A program made the translations under genes and the position numbers. DNA of 64,000 bases from Blastomyces gilchristii SLH14081 (lineage: Eukaryota; Ascomycota; Eurotiomycetes; Onygenales; Ajellomycetaceae). Shown here one piece after another: positions 13,101-24,564 of this stretch; within the stretch, counting starts at the first letter, position 1; every line of letters starts with the position of its first letter. The notes beneath the pieces were generated by a model. It saw only the letters and a list, made by a program, of their open reading frames with translations. It was not told the DNA's origin and searched no databases. Where the stretch lies: NCBI RefSeq assembly GCF_000003855.2, contig NW_003101672.1, forward strand, positions 1,134,134-1,198,133. Direction: 5' to 3'.

Positions 13101-15042
13101 AACAGTGATTACTGTTAGAACTGATCATGACAGCTTATAACAGTTTACTTCAATCAAGAAACTCTCATAATAGCAGATTTACTGAGCTCAGAGACTGAGT
13201 GAGTTCTGATTCAAGATAGAATATATTAAGAAAACTAAGAACTCAGTGAATAAACTCTCTTACAGATCAGACTATATTAAGAAGATCAGAGTAACAGACA
13301 CAGAGAGACTAGAGAAGACAGAAAAGCTTTATAAGATGCTTAAACTGAGTGTTATAAAGAGATTGACTGAAGAGTCTCTTAATTCTCTATAAGAGAAGAG
13401 AGAGAAGAGAGAGAAGAAGTCTGTATAACTACTCTCTATAACACTGAGAGTTAACACTCTGAGAATCTTTATAAGAATTCTTGAAGAGAGTATCTATAAT
13501 CTGAAGAGTTTACAGACTTTAAGAAGCACTGTGAAAGATCTGATATAAGAAGAAACAGAGTATAAGTCTTTATAAGATCTTCTATTCAGATTGTCTGAAC
13601 TGTAACTGAAGAATAAATATACTCAGTATATTCAGAAACTGCTCACAGCAGGAATCAATTCTGCAGAAATAAAGAATTAAAGAGACTTAAATAATCTCTT
13701 ATAAAGAGAGAGTCAGATTTATATATCTATAAATGAGTTTCTATATGTAGAACTTATTAAAAGATATCATGACTCTTCTCTAACAGGTCATTTTACAGAC
13801 ATTAGAACTTATAAGTTACTTATAAGAAAATACTTCTGACTGAAGATATGAGAATTTATAAAGAAGATAGTGAATTCTTGTACTATTTATCAGAATTCAC
13901 AGATAGTGTAATTCAGATTATATAAAGAACTTACTTCTCTACTCATTCTGCAGAAACCTTGAAAACAGCTAGAAATGAATATTTTTATAAGTCTCTCTGA
14001 AAGTAAGAATATATATAATACCTGCTTTGACAGTGTACTGATGATAGTGAATTACTTTATTAAGATAACACACTTTATATTCATCTGTAAGAACTTGAAG
14101 TCAAAGAATTTGACTTACATCTTCATCTGTAATATGATCTAATTGCATGAGTTATCTATGAATATTATCTCAGATAGAGAATTAATCTTTATAAAAGAGT
14201 ACTGATCTGATCTGATGACTATACTGAAGATCTTATAAGATCTAAGCACAGCTTTTCATTAACAGACAGATGATCAGATAGAATATCTGATAAGTATATT
14301 AAACCAGTATCTGTAATACTTTGTTAATTATAATCAGAATGACTGAGTGTATTAATTACTACTTACAGAGTTTATATACAACAACTTAAAACATATCAGC
14401 ACAGATAAAACTCTCTTTGAAATACTCACTGAGACTCATCTGTGAATAATCTTGATAAACTCATGAGAGTATACTATAGAGTGTGATAATATCTGTGAAC
14501 AGGCTAAGAGAATTCAGAAGATTCAGAAGAAAGCTCATAAATTCTTGAGAAAGACTCAAGAGTATCAGAAGAGATACTATGACTTCAAGTATATTATAAA
14601 GAGTTTTAAGAAAGATAATAAAGTCTAGCTGAGTCTAAAAAATATCATTATATAAAGATCTAATAAGAAGCTGAATCTCTTGTGAACAGAGTCTTATAAG
14701 ATTATAAAGAAAGTTAGCTCACAGTTCTATAGATTGAAACTGCTATCTAAGTTGTAGATATATAATGTTTTTCATGTCTCTTTGCTTTATAAATATAAGA
14801 AATTCTTAGAAGAGAATTCTATGACTCATCACTCTGTCTGTGAAGCACTAGAGAGTGAAAGAGAATATCAGATCAAAGAGATTATTAACTCAGAGAAGTG
14901 AGATTATGAGCTCTGATTCAAGGTTCAGTGACAAGAGTATTCTGATAAGATGAATAAGTTCACTTAAGAATTATTCAGACAGATAAGATATCTGCAGAAG
15001 CTGAGACATGACTTTTATACTGTGAATTCTGACAAGTCAGAA
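10160..15042 (+). pseudogene. Element A gag-pol with chromodomain, broken
   Basis: Gag comes first, with a damaged zinc knuckle near 11195-11240. RT follows (about 12000-12560) with ISFDLTNTLVIFQSFINK and the catalytic box changed to YLNNVIMYS, where the paired aspartates are now N-N; the change fits G-to-A RIP. RNase H is at about 12870-13250. The integrase zinc-binding region is at about 13750-13900 and the core at about 14000-14290, with IISDRELIF. The C-terminal chromodomain spans about 14850-14990, with YQIKEII and EYSDKMNKFT. Stops are frequent at former Trp, Gln and Arg codons. The frame is cut at 15042 by element B and resumes at 22293. Confidence 0.85.
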
Positions 15043-15299
15043 TGTAAGAATAAGTGCTCACAGGCAATTATTCAGGTGTTTGCAGCTTGGCATGATATGT
15101 ACTGTTAACTACTAGAAGTGTTCACAGTAGGAAGATAAATGTAGAAATCAAGTGTATAATAGCATTCAAGCTGAGTTGTGAATAGTATTCATGAACTCCA
15201 GTCTATATAGTTGTGTGTAGCCAAGGGCCGCTAGCTCTATTGATTACATGAGAGATAGAAATAGGAATAAAGAATCTGTGAGAAGCAGGATTTCTTACA
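15043..15299 (-). repeat. Element B 3' LTR
   Basis: Reverse-oriented LTR. Its outer (left) end keeps GGCAATT and GCAGCTTGGCATG, which are mutated in the inner end of the partner LTR. Confidence 0.92.
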
Positions 15300-15903
15300 T
15301 ACTCTTCCCTCTCTAAGGCTTTGTCTGTGAAGCCTTTCACTGAGTGACTTCATAGTCAGCTCAGCACTGCAGTGATACTCACTAAAAATCCTTCACATCT
15401 GTAAAAAACCTCAGTGAGAAAAAATCCCTTATTATTATGAAGAGAAAAGAGTCTGTCACTCAGTTTCTTATTCTGTGAGATTCTTTGTGATCTACAGATT
15501 CTTCTCTGACTATCACACAGATTCATCTTACACCTTTCATACAGAAGAGTTCTGATTGACTCTCAATTATTTTCATGAGATTCTTATGTGATTATCACAC
15601 AGATTCATCTCACAGATGAATCACTCTCTGTGAGATCACTCTCATCAAAGAGAAACATTCATGAGTTAATCTTTTATTCATTCTCACAAATCATTGCTCT
15701 TTGACACTGTAGAATTGTGAGGAATTTTTCATTCTTTCATCAACTCTGTAGAATTGTAGAATCAAGATATTCACAGTCTGCAATCACTCTTTATAGTCAC
15801 ATAGAAAGATTCAGGCCTGTGATTCACAATTACTCTTGTTTACTAGAGTGATCTGACTGTTTCACAGAATCACTCACAGTGTAAGCAAACCTCTCTAGAG
15901 TAG

Positions 15904-15910
15904 TATAAAT
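15904..15910 (+). promoter_or_regulatory. TATA-like box upstream of the antisense gene
   Basis: TATAAAT lies about 200 bp before the ATG at 16115 and is followed by a pyrimidine-rich stretch (about 15935-15960), as in fungal promoters. Position and orientation suit transcription against element B. AT-rich DNA makes chance TATA words likely. Confidence 0.3.
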
Positions 15911-16114
15911 ATCCCAGATCTGTTTGTGAAACTCTATCTTCTTTTCTCTTTTTCTGTAACAGCTCTTATTCTTATAAACTGTGAGTATTCTCATTCATCT
16001 GTGAAGTGTTTTCACTCAGATAACAGAGAGAGAGTGTTTCTGACAATGTCTGTATATTGATTCAAGAACTTCTCAAGAATAAAAATTTTTTCAATTTTAA
16101 TATCTTTATAAACA

Positions 16115-16874
16115 ATGTCTGACTGTTGCTGAGCTTCTCATGAGTGTTCTCACAACTTCTTCAGTCACTTTTTATCAGCTGATGAAGTAGGGACACTGCT
16201 GCTCATGACTGTATCTTCACTCTTCTCAGCCCTGTCACTGCACTCAATCTTCAGGCCAGCAACTCACCTCATCTCTTTCTCAGACTAGCTTCTGACTCTA
16301 AGCAGTGCAGTCTCTCTCTTTGCTGTAAGTCTTCTCATAAGTAATTTCTTACAGATTCTAGCTGACAGTTCTTGCAAAGCTCTCAGTGTTGTCAGTGTCT
16401 TCTACAGCTCTGCAGGCCTATGACCACCTTCTCTCTGCCTGCACAATCTCTGACCAGGCATATGTGAATATGTCTAGGTTCTCTATCAATGATTCTCGCA
16501 CTGCAGCGCATTTCTGCAATTTCATTGTCAATGAGAGATGAGTCTCTGAGTACCTGTAAAATTCAGATAGTTAAGGCAATGTGAATATCATGAATTTGTG
16601 ATGAGAGTTGACCTGGACAGATGAGCTCTCTCTTCATATTCTCATTGTTTTCAGGCTGAATACTTCAGCACAACTGAGAGAGCAGATACAGCTTTATGAA
16701 AGATATCTGGTCATATACACAGATAGTCAGTCTTCAAGGCTCTGCTGCAACTGTGCATGCCCTGGTGTCCAGCTCTTCTGAAGTCTGTGCATTTCTGACA
16801 GTCTTCATATCAAATGTAATAATTGTCTGTATCACAAATATAATGCTCTCTACTTCTTTGAAGAAGAAAATTAG
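16115..16874 (+). pseudogene. Antisense gene of element B, Cys-rich, DUF3716-like
   Basis: Lies between pol and the 3' LTR of B, on the opposite strand. The best-supported part is an exon ending at 16555 that contains LQAYDHLLSACTISDQAYVN (about 16410-16470) and HFCNFIVNER. An intron follows (16556-16654, GT...TTTTCAG), then an exon at 16655-16874 in which the frame stays coherent across the splice. The last exon has a Cys cluster (CCNCAC near 16743, then C-N-N-C-L-Y-H near 16815), with a final Cys replaced by Tyr (TAC, 16851-16853). Copy A keeps TGC there. The C-x2-C ... C-x2-C-x8-C pattern resembles DUF3716, an uncharacterised fungal family. In-frame stops, such as TGA at 16787, are RIP-type. 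The ATG at 16115 is a candidate start only, because the frame linking it to the later exons is unclear. Function unknown. Confidence 0.5.
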
Positions 16875-17144
16875 TAGTTATAAGAGAATTGAGTGTTACA
16901 GATATTGATAATGTAAGTGTGAGTTTTCTTTGTTTTTTCTTTGTTGATCTCTAAATTGCATTCACAGCTCTGTTTGTTTTCTTGTTTTTTAGCTTTAATA
17001 AGAACATGTTTTCTTCTTTTCTTGTGTATGCCACAGACTGTTCATCTCAGTAGAAACTCATCATCTTATAGACTAGGGTTTGCAAATGACAGTGTTAATG
17101 TCTTTATCACAATCAGGTTCTTAGTGAAGACTGTGTCATTCTGA

Positions 17145-20100
17145 CTTATCAGGATTTGTGATATGAAAGTCATGTCTCAGCTTCTACAGATATCTTATCT
17201 ATCTGAATGATTCTCAAGTGAACTCATTCATCTTATCAGAATACTCTTATCACTGAATCTTGAATCAGAGCTTGTGATCTTGCTTCTCTGAGTCAATAAT
17301 TTCTTTGATCTGATATTCTCTTTCACTCTCTAGTACTTTATGAACAGAGTGATGAGTTACAGAATTCTCTTCTAAGAATTTCTTATATTCATAGAGCAAA
17401 GAGACATGAAAAATATTATATATCTACAACTCAGATGACAGTTTCAATCTATAGAACTGTGAGCTAACTTTCTTCATAATCTTACAAGACTCTGTCTGTA
17501 AGAGATTCAGCTTCTTACTAGATCTTTATATAATAATGTTTTCTAGACTCAGTCAGACTCTATCATCTTTCTTGAAACTCTTTGTGATATGCTTGAAGTC
17601 ATAGTATCTCTTCTGATACTCTTAAGCCTTTCTCAAGAATTTGTGAGCTTTCTTCTGAATCTTCTGAATTCTCTCAGCCTGTTCACAGGCATCACCACAC
17701 TCTATAGTGTACTCTTGCGGGTTCATCAAGATCATTCACAGATAAGTCTCAGTGAGTATCTCAAAGAGGGTTTTACCTGTGCTGACATACTTTGAGTTGT
17801 TGTACATGAACTCTGTGAGTGATAATCAATGTATTCAGTTATTCTAATTATAATTGACAAAGCACTGCAGATACTGTTTCAATATACTTATCAGATATTC
17901 TGTCTGATCATCTGTCTGTTGATGAAAAGCTGTATTTAGATCTCATAAGATCTTCAGTATAGTCATCAGATCAGATCAGAACTCTTCTATGAAGATTGAA
18001 TCTCTGTCTGAGATAATGTTCATAGATAACTCATGCAACTGAATTACATTGCAGATGAAGATATGAGTCAAATTCTTTAACTTCAAGTTCTTGCAGATGA
18101 GTATAAAGTGTGTCATCTTAGTAAAGTAATTCACTATCATCAGCACACTGTCAAAGCAGGCATTATATATATTCTTACTTTCAGAGAGACTTATAAGAGT
18201 ATTCATTTCTAGCTATTCTCAAGGTTTCTGCAGAATGAGTAGAGAAGTAAGTTCTTCATATAATCTGAACTGCACTATCTGTGAATTCTGATAAACAGTA
18301 TAAGAATTCACTATCTTCTTCATAAGTTCTTGCATCTTCAGTCAGAAGTATTTTCTTATAAGCAGCTCATGAGTTTTAGTGTCTGTAAAATAACCTGCTA
18401 GAGAAGAGTTATGATGCCTTTTGATAAGTTCTACATGTAGAAACTCATTTATGAGCACATAAATTCAGTCCTCTCTTTGTAAGAGATTATTTAAGTCTCT
18501 TCAATTCTTTATTTCTGCAGGATTGATCCCTGTCATAAGCAGTTTCTGAATATACTGAGTATATTCATTCTTCAGTTATAGTTCAGGCAATCTGAATAGA
18601 AGATCTTGTGAAGACTTATACTCTGTTTCTTCTTACATCAGATCTTTTATAATGCTTCTCAAAGCCTGCAAACTCTTCAGATTATAGATACTCTCTTCAA
18701 GAATTCTTACAGAGATTCTCAGAGTGTTAACTCTCAGTGTTATAGAGAGTAGTTATACAGGCTTCTTTTCTTTCTTCTTCCTCTTCTCTTACAGAGAATT
18801 GAGAGACTCTTCAGTCAATCTCTTTACAATACTCAGTCTGAGCATTCTGTGAAGCTTTTCTATCTTCTCTAGTCTCTCTGTGTCTGTTATCCTGATCTTC
18901 TTAATATAGTCTGATCTGTGAGAGGGTCTATCTGCTGAGTTCTTAGTTCCCTTAATATATTCTATCTTGAATCAGAACTCACTCAGTCTCTGAGCTCAGT
19001 GAACCTGCTGCTGTGAGAGTTTCTTGATTGAAGCAAACTGTTGTAAGCTGTCATGATCAGTTCTAACAGTAATCACTGTTACAAGGCTCTTGAAGTAGTG
19101 ATATCAGTGATAGAAGAATTTCACTATCATAAGAAGCTTCTGATTATGAATGTTATAGTTGATCTTCACAGGTTGCATCTTCTATGAGAAAAAGACCACT
19201 GAAACCCAGTTCTCATTTAACTGTAGTTGTGAGACTATTTCTGAAATTGTAAAGAAGAAGACATCTGTCTTTAATCTGATTAAGAGCAAGAGATCAAAGT
19301 GAAACAGTATCACTGCATCTGTGAATATCTGTTTCAATCTTATAAAGACTCTGTGAGCTTCTGAGATAAGAAAGTTCTTACAGTTCTCTCTTCTTAACAA
19401 TCTTTTCATCCTCTGTTTGTGAAATGACTTCTTCTTATTTTTATTCTTCAGCATGTCTGTAAGAGTCAAGAAGATCCTTGCAAATGCAAAGATAAACTGT
19501 CTATAGAAATTCACAAAGCTCAGAAAGATCTGAATCTCATGAATACTAGTTGACTCTGATTATAATAGAATAGTCTCAATCTGTGAAGGTTCTATCTGAA
19601 TATCATCTGTGATGATTATATATTCTAGAAAATTAATTCAGCAAGCACTGAAGTTGCACTTTGTGAGCTTAATATACAGTTCTATCTCATCTAAGACCTT
19701 CAACACACTTTGCACATGCTCAGTGTGTTCTTTCTTCTTCATGAAGTATATTATCACATCATTCAGATATATTATCATGAAGACATTCAGATATGCATGA
19801 AGTGTTTTATTGATGAAAGACTGAAATACTGCAGAGACATTAGTCAGATCAAAAGACATCACTAGATATTCAAATAATCTCAGTGCAGTTCTAAAGACAG
19901 TCTTTCATTCATTCTCAGACTGTATTCACAGTCATGTATATGCATTGATTACATTCAGTTGTGTGAATATGACAGCTCTCATGAGATAATTGATTACATT
20001 CTTAATCAGAGACAGAGAGTAGCAGCTCTTTATTATCTTGAAGTTCAGATCACAGTAGTCTACACATAATCTGAGATCTTCATTCTTCTTCTTCATGAAC

Positions 20101-22020
20101 ATCACAGAGGCTTTCACAGAGACCTATGAAGATCAGATAAAGTCATTCTTCAGATTCTTCTTCACATAGATCTGTAAGACCTCTGTCTTATAATGAGAGA
20201 GCTTATAGATTGATTCTCAGAAGAGTTTCTATTCTTCTATCAAATCTATTATCAGATTCTTCTTGCAGTGAGAAGAAAGCTCAGCTGTCTTAGCTGAGCT
20301 GAACATCTCTGTGAGATCTCAGTATTTCTCTGATATCTGAAGCTCAGTTTTCATGATTACAAGGTTCTCAGACACTTGTAAAGTCATCATATAGATGAGC
20401 TTGTCTTCTCTAATTAACTCTGCAGCATCAACTGCTTCTATCTCTGTAAGTAAGTCTGTCAACACTGATTGAAAGTATAAACCTGACTCACAGACAGCTA
20501 TGTGTGAATTGTGTCTTTAAAGTTATACAAGTTTCAAATACATATTATCTGTGATGTCTGTGATAATCATAGTTTTCATAAATCTTCTTCAGATTTCAGA
20601 GAGATCTTGCAATTCAAAGATGACTCTTATGAGTCTCTTAGTTCTCAGGTCTGAGTTCTCATATTCTGCTTATTATAAGAGCAGGTTCTCAGTCTTCATC
20701 TTTCAGCTCATTCACTCTGTGAGCTTTAGAGACATCACAGTGATCTGAGATTCTGAGTTTATCAATGCTTTTCATGCTTGTGAGACAGCAGTATCACAGT
20801 GTGATCTCTTCTCATAAGCAAGTATTTTCATTAAGAGAGTAACAGATTCAGGTATCAGCTTCAAGATTCTTAAGAAGGCTGTTGCTGACTCTGTTCATAA
20901 CTTCTTAAATTTCTATTTTGATTTATTCAGACAGTTTGTGTGAAGATATTCTGATTTAAAACAGATGAAGTAGAGTCTCTTTTTCTTAATCTCTCTGTTA
21001 TACACTCTGTTTACAGAAGCTTGTAAAGCTCTCTCTCTCTGCTCAGCAGTCAGACATGAATCTCTCTGTGTCTTGTCATCTTTTTCTGATAAATCTGTTC
21101 TCTGTTATTCTAATTCTTGTGAGACTGATCAATGATTCACTCTCTGCAAGTCTGTGACTCTTACAGTGATCTGTAAGTAATGAATAAGAGTCATCAGTTT
21201 CTTCAGAATCAAGGACTTAGAGTCTTGCTCAATGAGCTTGTTCTGCATGTCTTTATTCAGTCTCTTCATAAATATCATCATTCAGATCTTGTTTCAGAGC
21301 CCTGTTTTCACAGGTCTCAATTTATATCATAATTTCATGAAGTACTATGAGTAGTCTTCATCAGATTCCTCATCTCTTTTTCTAATATTAATGATCACAG
21401 TTCAGGTGTTCTCTGTTCAGCTTGTGAAGTCTCTCAACTTATTCTCTAGATAGGTCTTGAGAACAGATTATTGAAATCTCTCATGATTATTCTCTAGATG
21501 ATTCAGCCAGTTCTTGACTTCAGTGTAATAGAGATCTGTTATTATGTAGATGACAGCTTCTTCATCTTTCATATCACACAGCTGAGTTTATGAGTCAATT
21601 TCAAATACAAACTTGTAAAAGCTTTTATAGATTGTGATTTGATAGATGATCTTAAGTGATTATAGCTTGAGAAAGTTTCTTTTCAGTTCATAAGTGTCTC
21701 TGAAGATCATGTCTAGAGACTCAGTTTGAGAGTGTTTGTAAGCAGTAAGCATTTCTTGTAGAAAAATAGCTTGATTCTGCAGAAGATGCTCAAGAATGTT
21801 CTTCACTGAGATTGATTCATTTGTGAATTTGAAGAGTTTCTCTATCACAGATGCAGAGAATGATATTCTGTGAGTGATTAGTAAGTTCTCTGAGACTTCT
21901 TTTATGAAGATTATTCATGATTCAGGTGACTGCTTCTGAGTGTCTGCAGTAGAGTTCACAGAGATTGAAGTATGCAAGTTTCTAGTTCTTTCAGTCATAA
22001 TAGACAGTTGCTGACTGACT
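17145..22020 (-). pseudogene. Element B gag-pol, broken
   Basis: The same order as in A and C, read on the minus strand. The integrase core is at 17976-18206 (SVLMIVNYFTKMTHFI, and ISDRDSIF with the second catalytic Asp). RNase H and the RT-connection region are at 19182-19514. RT is at 19638-20117 (FDLTNVSAVFQSFINK, with the box read as YLNDVIIYF: one of the two aspartates survives). Gag is at about 20950-22000. A chromodomain lies near 17150-17340. Stops are mostly at former Trp and Gln codons; the longest open stretch is 110 codons. Confidence 0.85.
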
Positions 22021-22030
22021 GAGCTTGAAA

Positions 22031-22287
22031 TGTAAGAATAAGTGCTCACAGGTGATTATTCAGGTGTTTATAGCTTGATATGATATGTACTGTTAACTAC
22101 TAGAAGTGTTTGCAGTAGAAAGATAAATGTAGAAGTCAAGTGTATAATAGTATTCAAGCTGAGTTATGAATAGTATTTGTGAACTCCAGTCTATATAGTT
22201 GTGTGTAGCCAAGGGCCGCTAGCCCTATTGATTACACGAGAGATAGGAATAGAGGTAAAGGATCCGCGAGGAGCGGGATTTCTTACA
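22031..22287 (-). repeat. Element B 5' LTR
   Basis: Outer (right) end keeps GATCCGCGAGGAGCGGGATT; the same bases in the 3' LTR, which are internal there, read AATCTGTGAGAAGCAGGATT. This is a direct view of RIP acting inside but not at the edge. Confidence 0.92.
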
Positions 22288-22495
22288 CAGAATGACACAG
22301 TCTTTACTAAGAATCTGATTGTGATAAAGATATTAACACTGTTATTTATGAATTCTAGTCTATAAGATAATGAGTTTCTACTGAGATGAACAGTCTGTAG
22401 TGTATGCAAGAAAAGAAGAAATCATATTCTTATTAAAACTAAAAAAAAAAAAACAAGAAAATAAACAGAACTGTGAACACAATTTAGAGATTAAC
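22288..22495 (+). mobile_element. Element A, short middle piece
   Basis: Begins with the second CAGAA and continues A in register with copy C near 37950. It ends with TAAC (22492-22495), the left target duplication of element D. An A-run (about 22440-22453) is present. No coding. Confidence 0.9.
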
Positions 22496-22682
22496 TGTGG
22501 TTCGGAAGAACGTACGGTGGTTCGGAAGAACGTATGACCGTCGGATAATAACGCGGCCGCTTCCGAACTTGCTTACAAGTGTAAAGGGGCCATAGCAGCC
22601 GCTAATTAATTTAGTGTACAATATATAAGAAGTCAGTGTACACCTGTAATCATACACTGACTCAACAAACCTTTGAATCACA
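22496..22682 (+). repeat. Element D 5' LTR with internal tandem repeat
   Basis: Starts with two adjacent 20-bp units beginning GTGGTTCGGAAGAACGTA (22497 and 22517). CpGs are intact in the outer half (for example GCGGCCGC) and mutated in the inner half (GTGTACACCTG versus GCATACGTCTG in the 3' LTR). Confidence 0.92.
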
Positions 22683-22689
22683 TCTGATA

Positions 22690-24560
22690 GCATGTCTAAA
22701 AACTGGTGAGAAGTGCAGACTTCTTCAGAGTGTGATAATTCTATCTATGAAGCAATTCATAGTTATCATATCAGTGTGATTCTAGAATATCTCAAAAGAT
22801 AGTATATAAAGAGTAATAAGTGAAAGAGCATCTGATTGATACTGCTTCACTTGTTAAAGAAAAACTTCACACTCAGATAAATGCCATATATGAGACATGA
22901 ACAGATAAGATATGAGAAAGAGAATGAAAGTAGTGAATCAGATTCAAAGAAGTTCACTCTCTACTCAAAAGAAGAATAAAAAGAGAAGAAGTGATCATCA
23001 CTAAAGTTATACAGTGATAACAGAAATCATATAATGATATAGTAATATAATAATAAACATTATATAATTGATAAGAAATCACTGAAATAAATATCTTTTC
23101 TAGTCAATACAAACAATACTCTTCTCTGCTACCTGAATCAGAAGATATACAGAACCTCTCAGAGAGTTTACTTAAAGCAGTAAGAAAAGCAGCTGAGATC
23201 ACTGAATCAGAATCAAAGCTCTGTACATGTACAAGAATTCTAAACAAGATTAAGGCCTTATGTACACAGTGACAGACTGAGACAGAAGTCAAATAACAAT
23301 TAACATTCACTGTAGATTAAGTATTCACTATGAAGAGCTTCACTGATGCAATCATCATCATCAATAAGAATAAAGAAAATCAGATCTTAGATCTGTAGTA
23401 AGAGATTGAATATTTACATAGATAGATAACTACACTGAATCTGAAGATCTTATCATGATTATTTATAATCTCTCTAGAAGTATACACATCATCAGAGATC
23501 ACTGTACAGAATGAGAATCTGAGTATGAAATATATCAAGTCAGAAGATCTGTCAGAGCTATTAAGCTTTAATAGTAACTGAAAAAATAATGCTGCAATCA
23601 GCTAGCTAAGTCAGATGCAATTATATTATTAGATTGAATATGAACTCACAGACAGATAGTTAATAGAATTTTAACAAGTCTTAAAATCTGCTATGTTTCT
23701 ATGTGAAAAAGTGAAGTCATTATAAATAACTGATGAAAAGATGAATCTCACAGACTTAGAATAATATTCATTTTCATGAATATAAAATGAGTTTTTCAAA
23801 TAAATCTTGCATAACTTTGAGAAAGTGAATATATAAGATAAGTATTATAAACACTTCACTGAGTGTAGATAAGTGAGTGATCTTACATCATACTTTACAC
23901 ACTTCAGCTTATACTATCTCACATTGAATGAAGAACTTTCAACATCTTTCTATTTACAGATCTTTATTCATGATCTTACACCTGAGTTGAGAGCAGAATG
24001 AAAATGCTTAATCTTATAACTAGACACAGTGAAAGAAGTATATAATATTCTTATTATACAGAAACAAGTAAGTCAATTATAATAGAAAATACTGCAATTA
24101 AGTATATCTTAGTGAAGAACAGATAATCAGACTTCTACAACACAAGTCATACACTCAGATATGATAAATCTAGATCTGAATGCCATTGCTAAAGCACTGA
24201 ATCTCTCAAAAAAGAGATCTTCTGAGTGAAAATCTTGATATTGTAAGTATCAAGCTTGCTTCAACTATAGACATTAAAATCATGATGTAAAAGATTGCAC
24301 TCAGTATACACAGTCAAGAGAAGCAAGAGAGTTAAAAAACTAACAGAATCAGTGAGCTCAGAGACACTCACTGATATTCTATAAAAAGTCTTCAAAGTAA
24401 AAGAGATGTCTGTGTTAGATGACTCTCTGAATTCTGTGAATATAAAGAAGAAGCAGGCTTCTGAATGAGATGTAGATGAGAATAATGAAGTGAACACTTA
24501 TCTCAATGTCTTGAGATCTGAAATATTAATGTATAAGAGACACTTAAGTAAGAATTGAGA
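22690..24560 (+). pseudogene. Element D gag, broken
   Basis: Upstream of protease, on the element strand. A zinc knuckle near 24250-24300 reads CFNYRH-stop-NHDVKDC. It fits C-x2-C-x4-H-x4-C if the Tyr was Cys, a TGT-to-TAT change of RIP type. The rest is a frame-broken, K/E/L-rich stretch consistent with Gag. The start codon was not identified. Confidence 0.65.
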
Positions 24561-24564
24561 GATA

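Larger units (their letters stand above)
15043..22287 (-). mobile_element. Element B: full-length family I chromovirus inserted in A
   Basis: LTRs at 15043-15299 and 22031-22287 (257 bp each) are in the same, minus, orientation. The target duplication CAGAA (15038-15042 and 22288-22292) is perfect, and the flanks join to rebuild the sequence seen uninterrupted in copy C near 37950. A purine tract (reverse complement of about 15302-15318) precedes the 3' LTR. It is less mutated than A or C, and so the best copy in which to read the antisense gene. Confidence 0.94.

Noticed and set aside
9893..15299. A foldback transposon with inverted LTRs
   Set aside because: The second LTR belongs to element B, which has its own direct partner LTR at 22031 and its own target duplication.
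15650..16900. A sense-strand third ORF (coiled-coil-like) in family I elements
   Set aside because: Several sense frames look protein-like if stops are taken as former Trp codons, but none stays in one frame for the whole region. The antisense reading has consistent splice sites and a conserved Cys. Not fully excluded.
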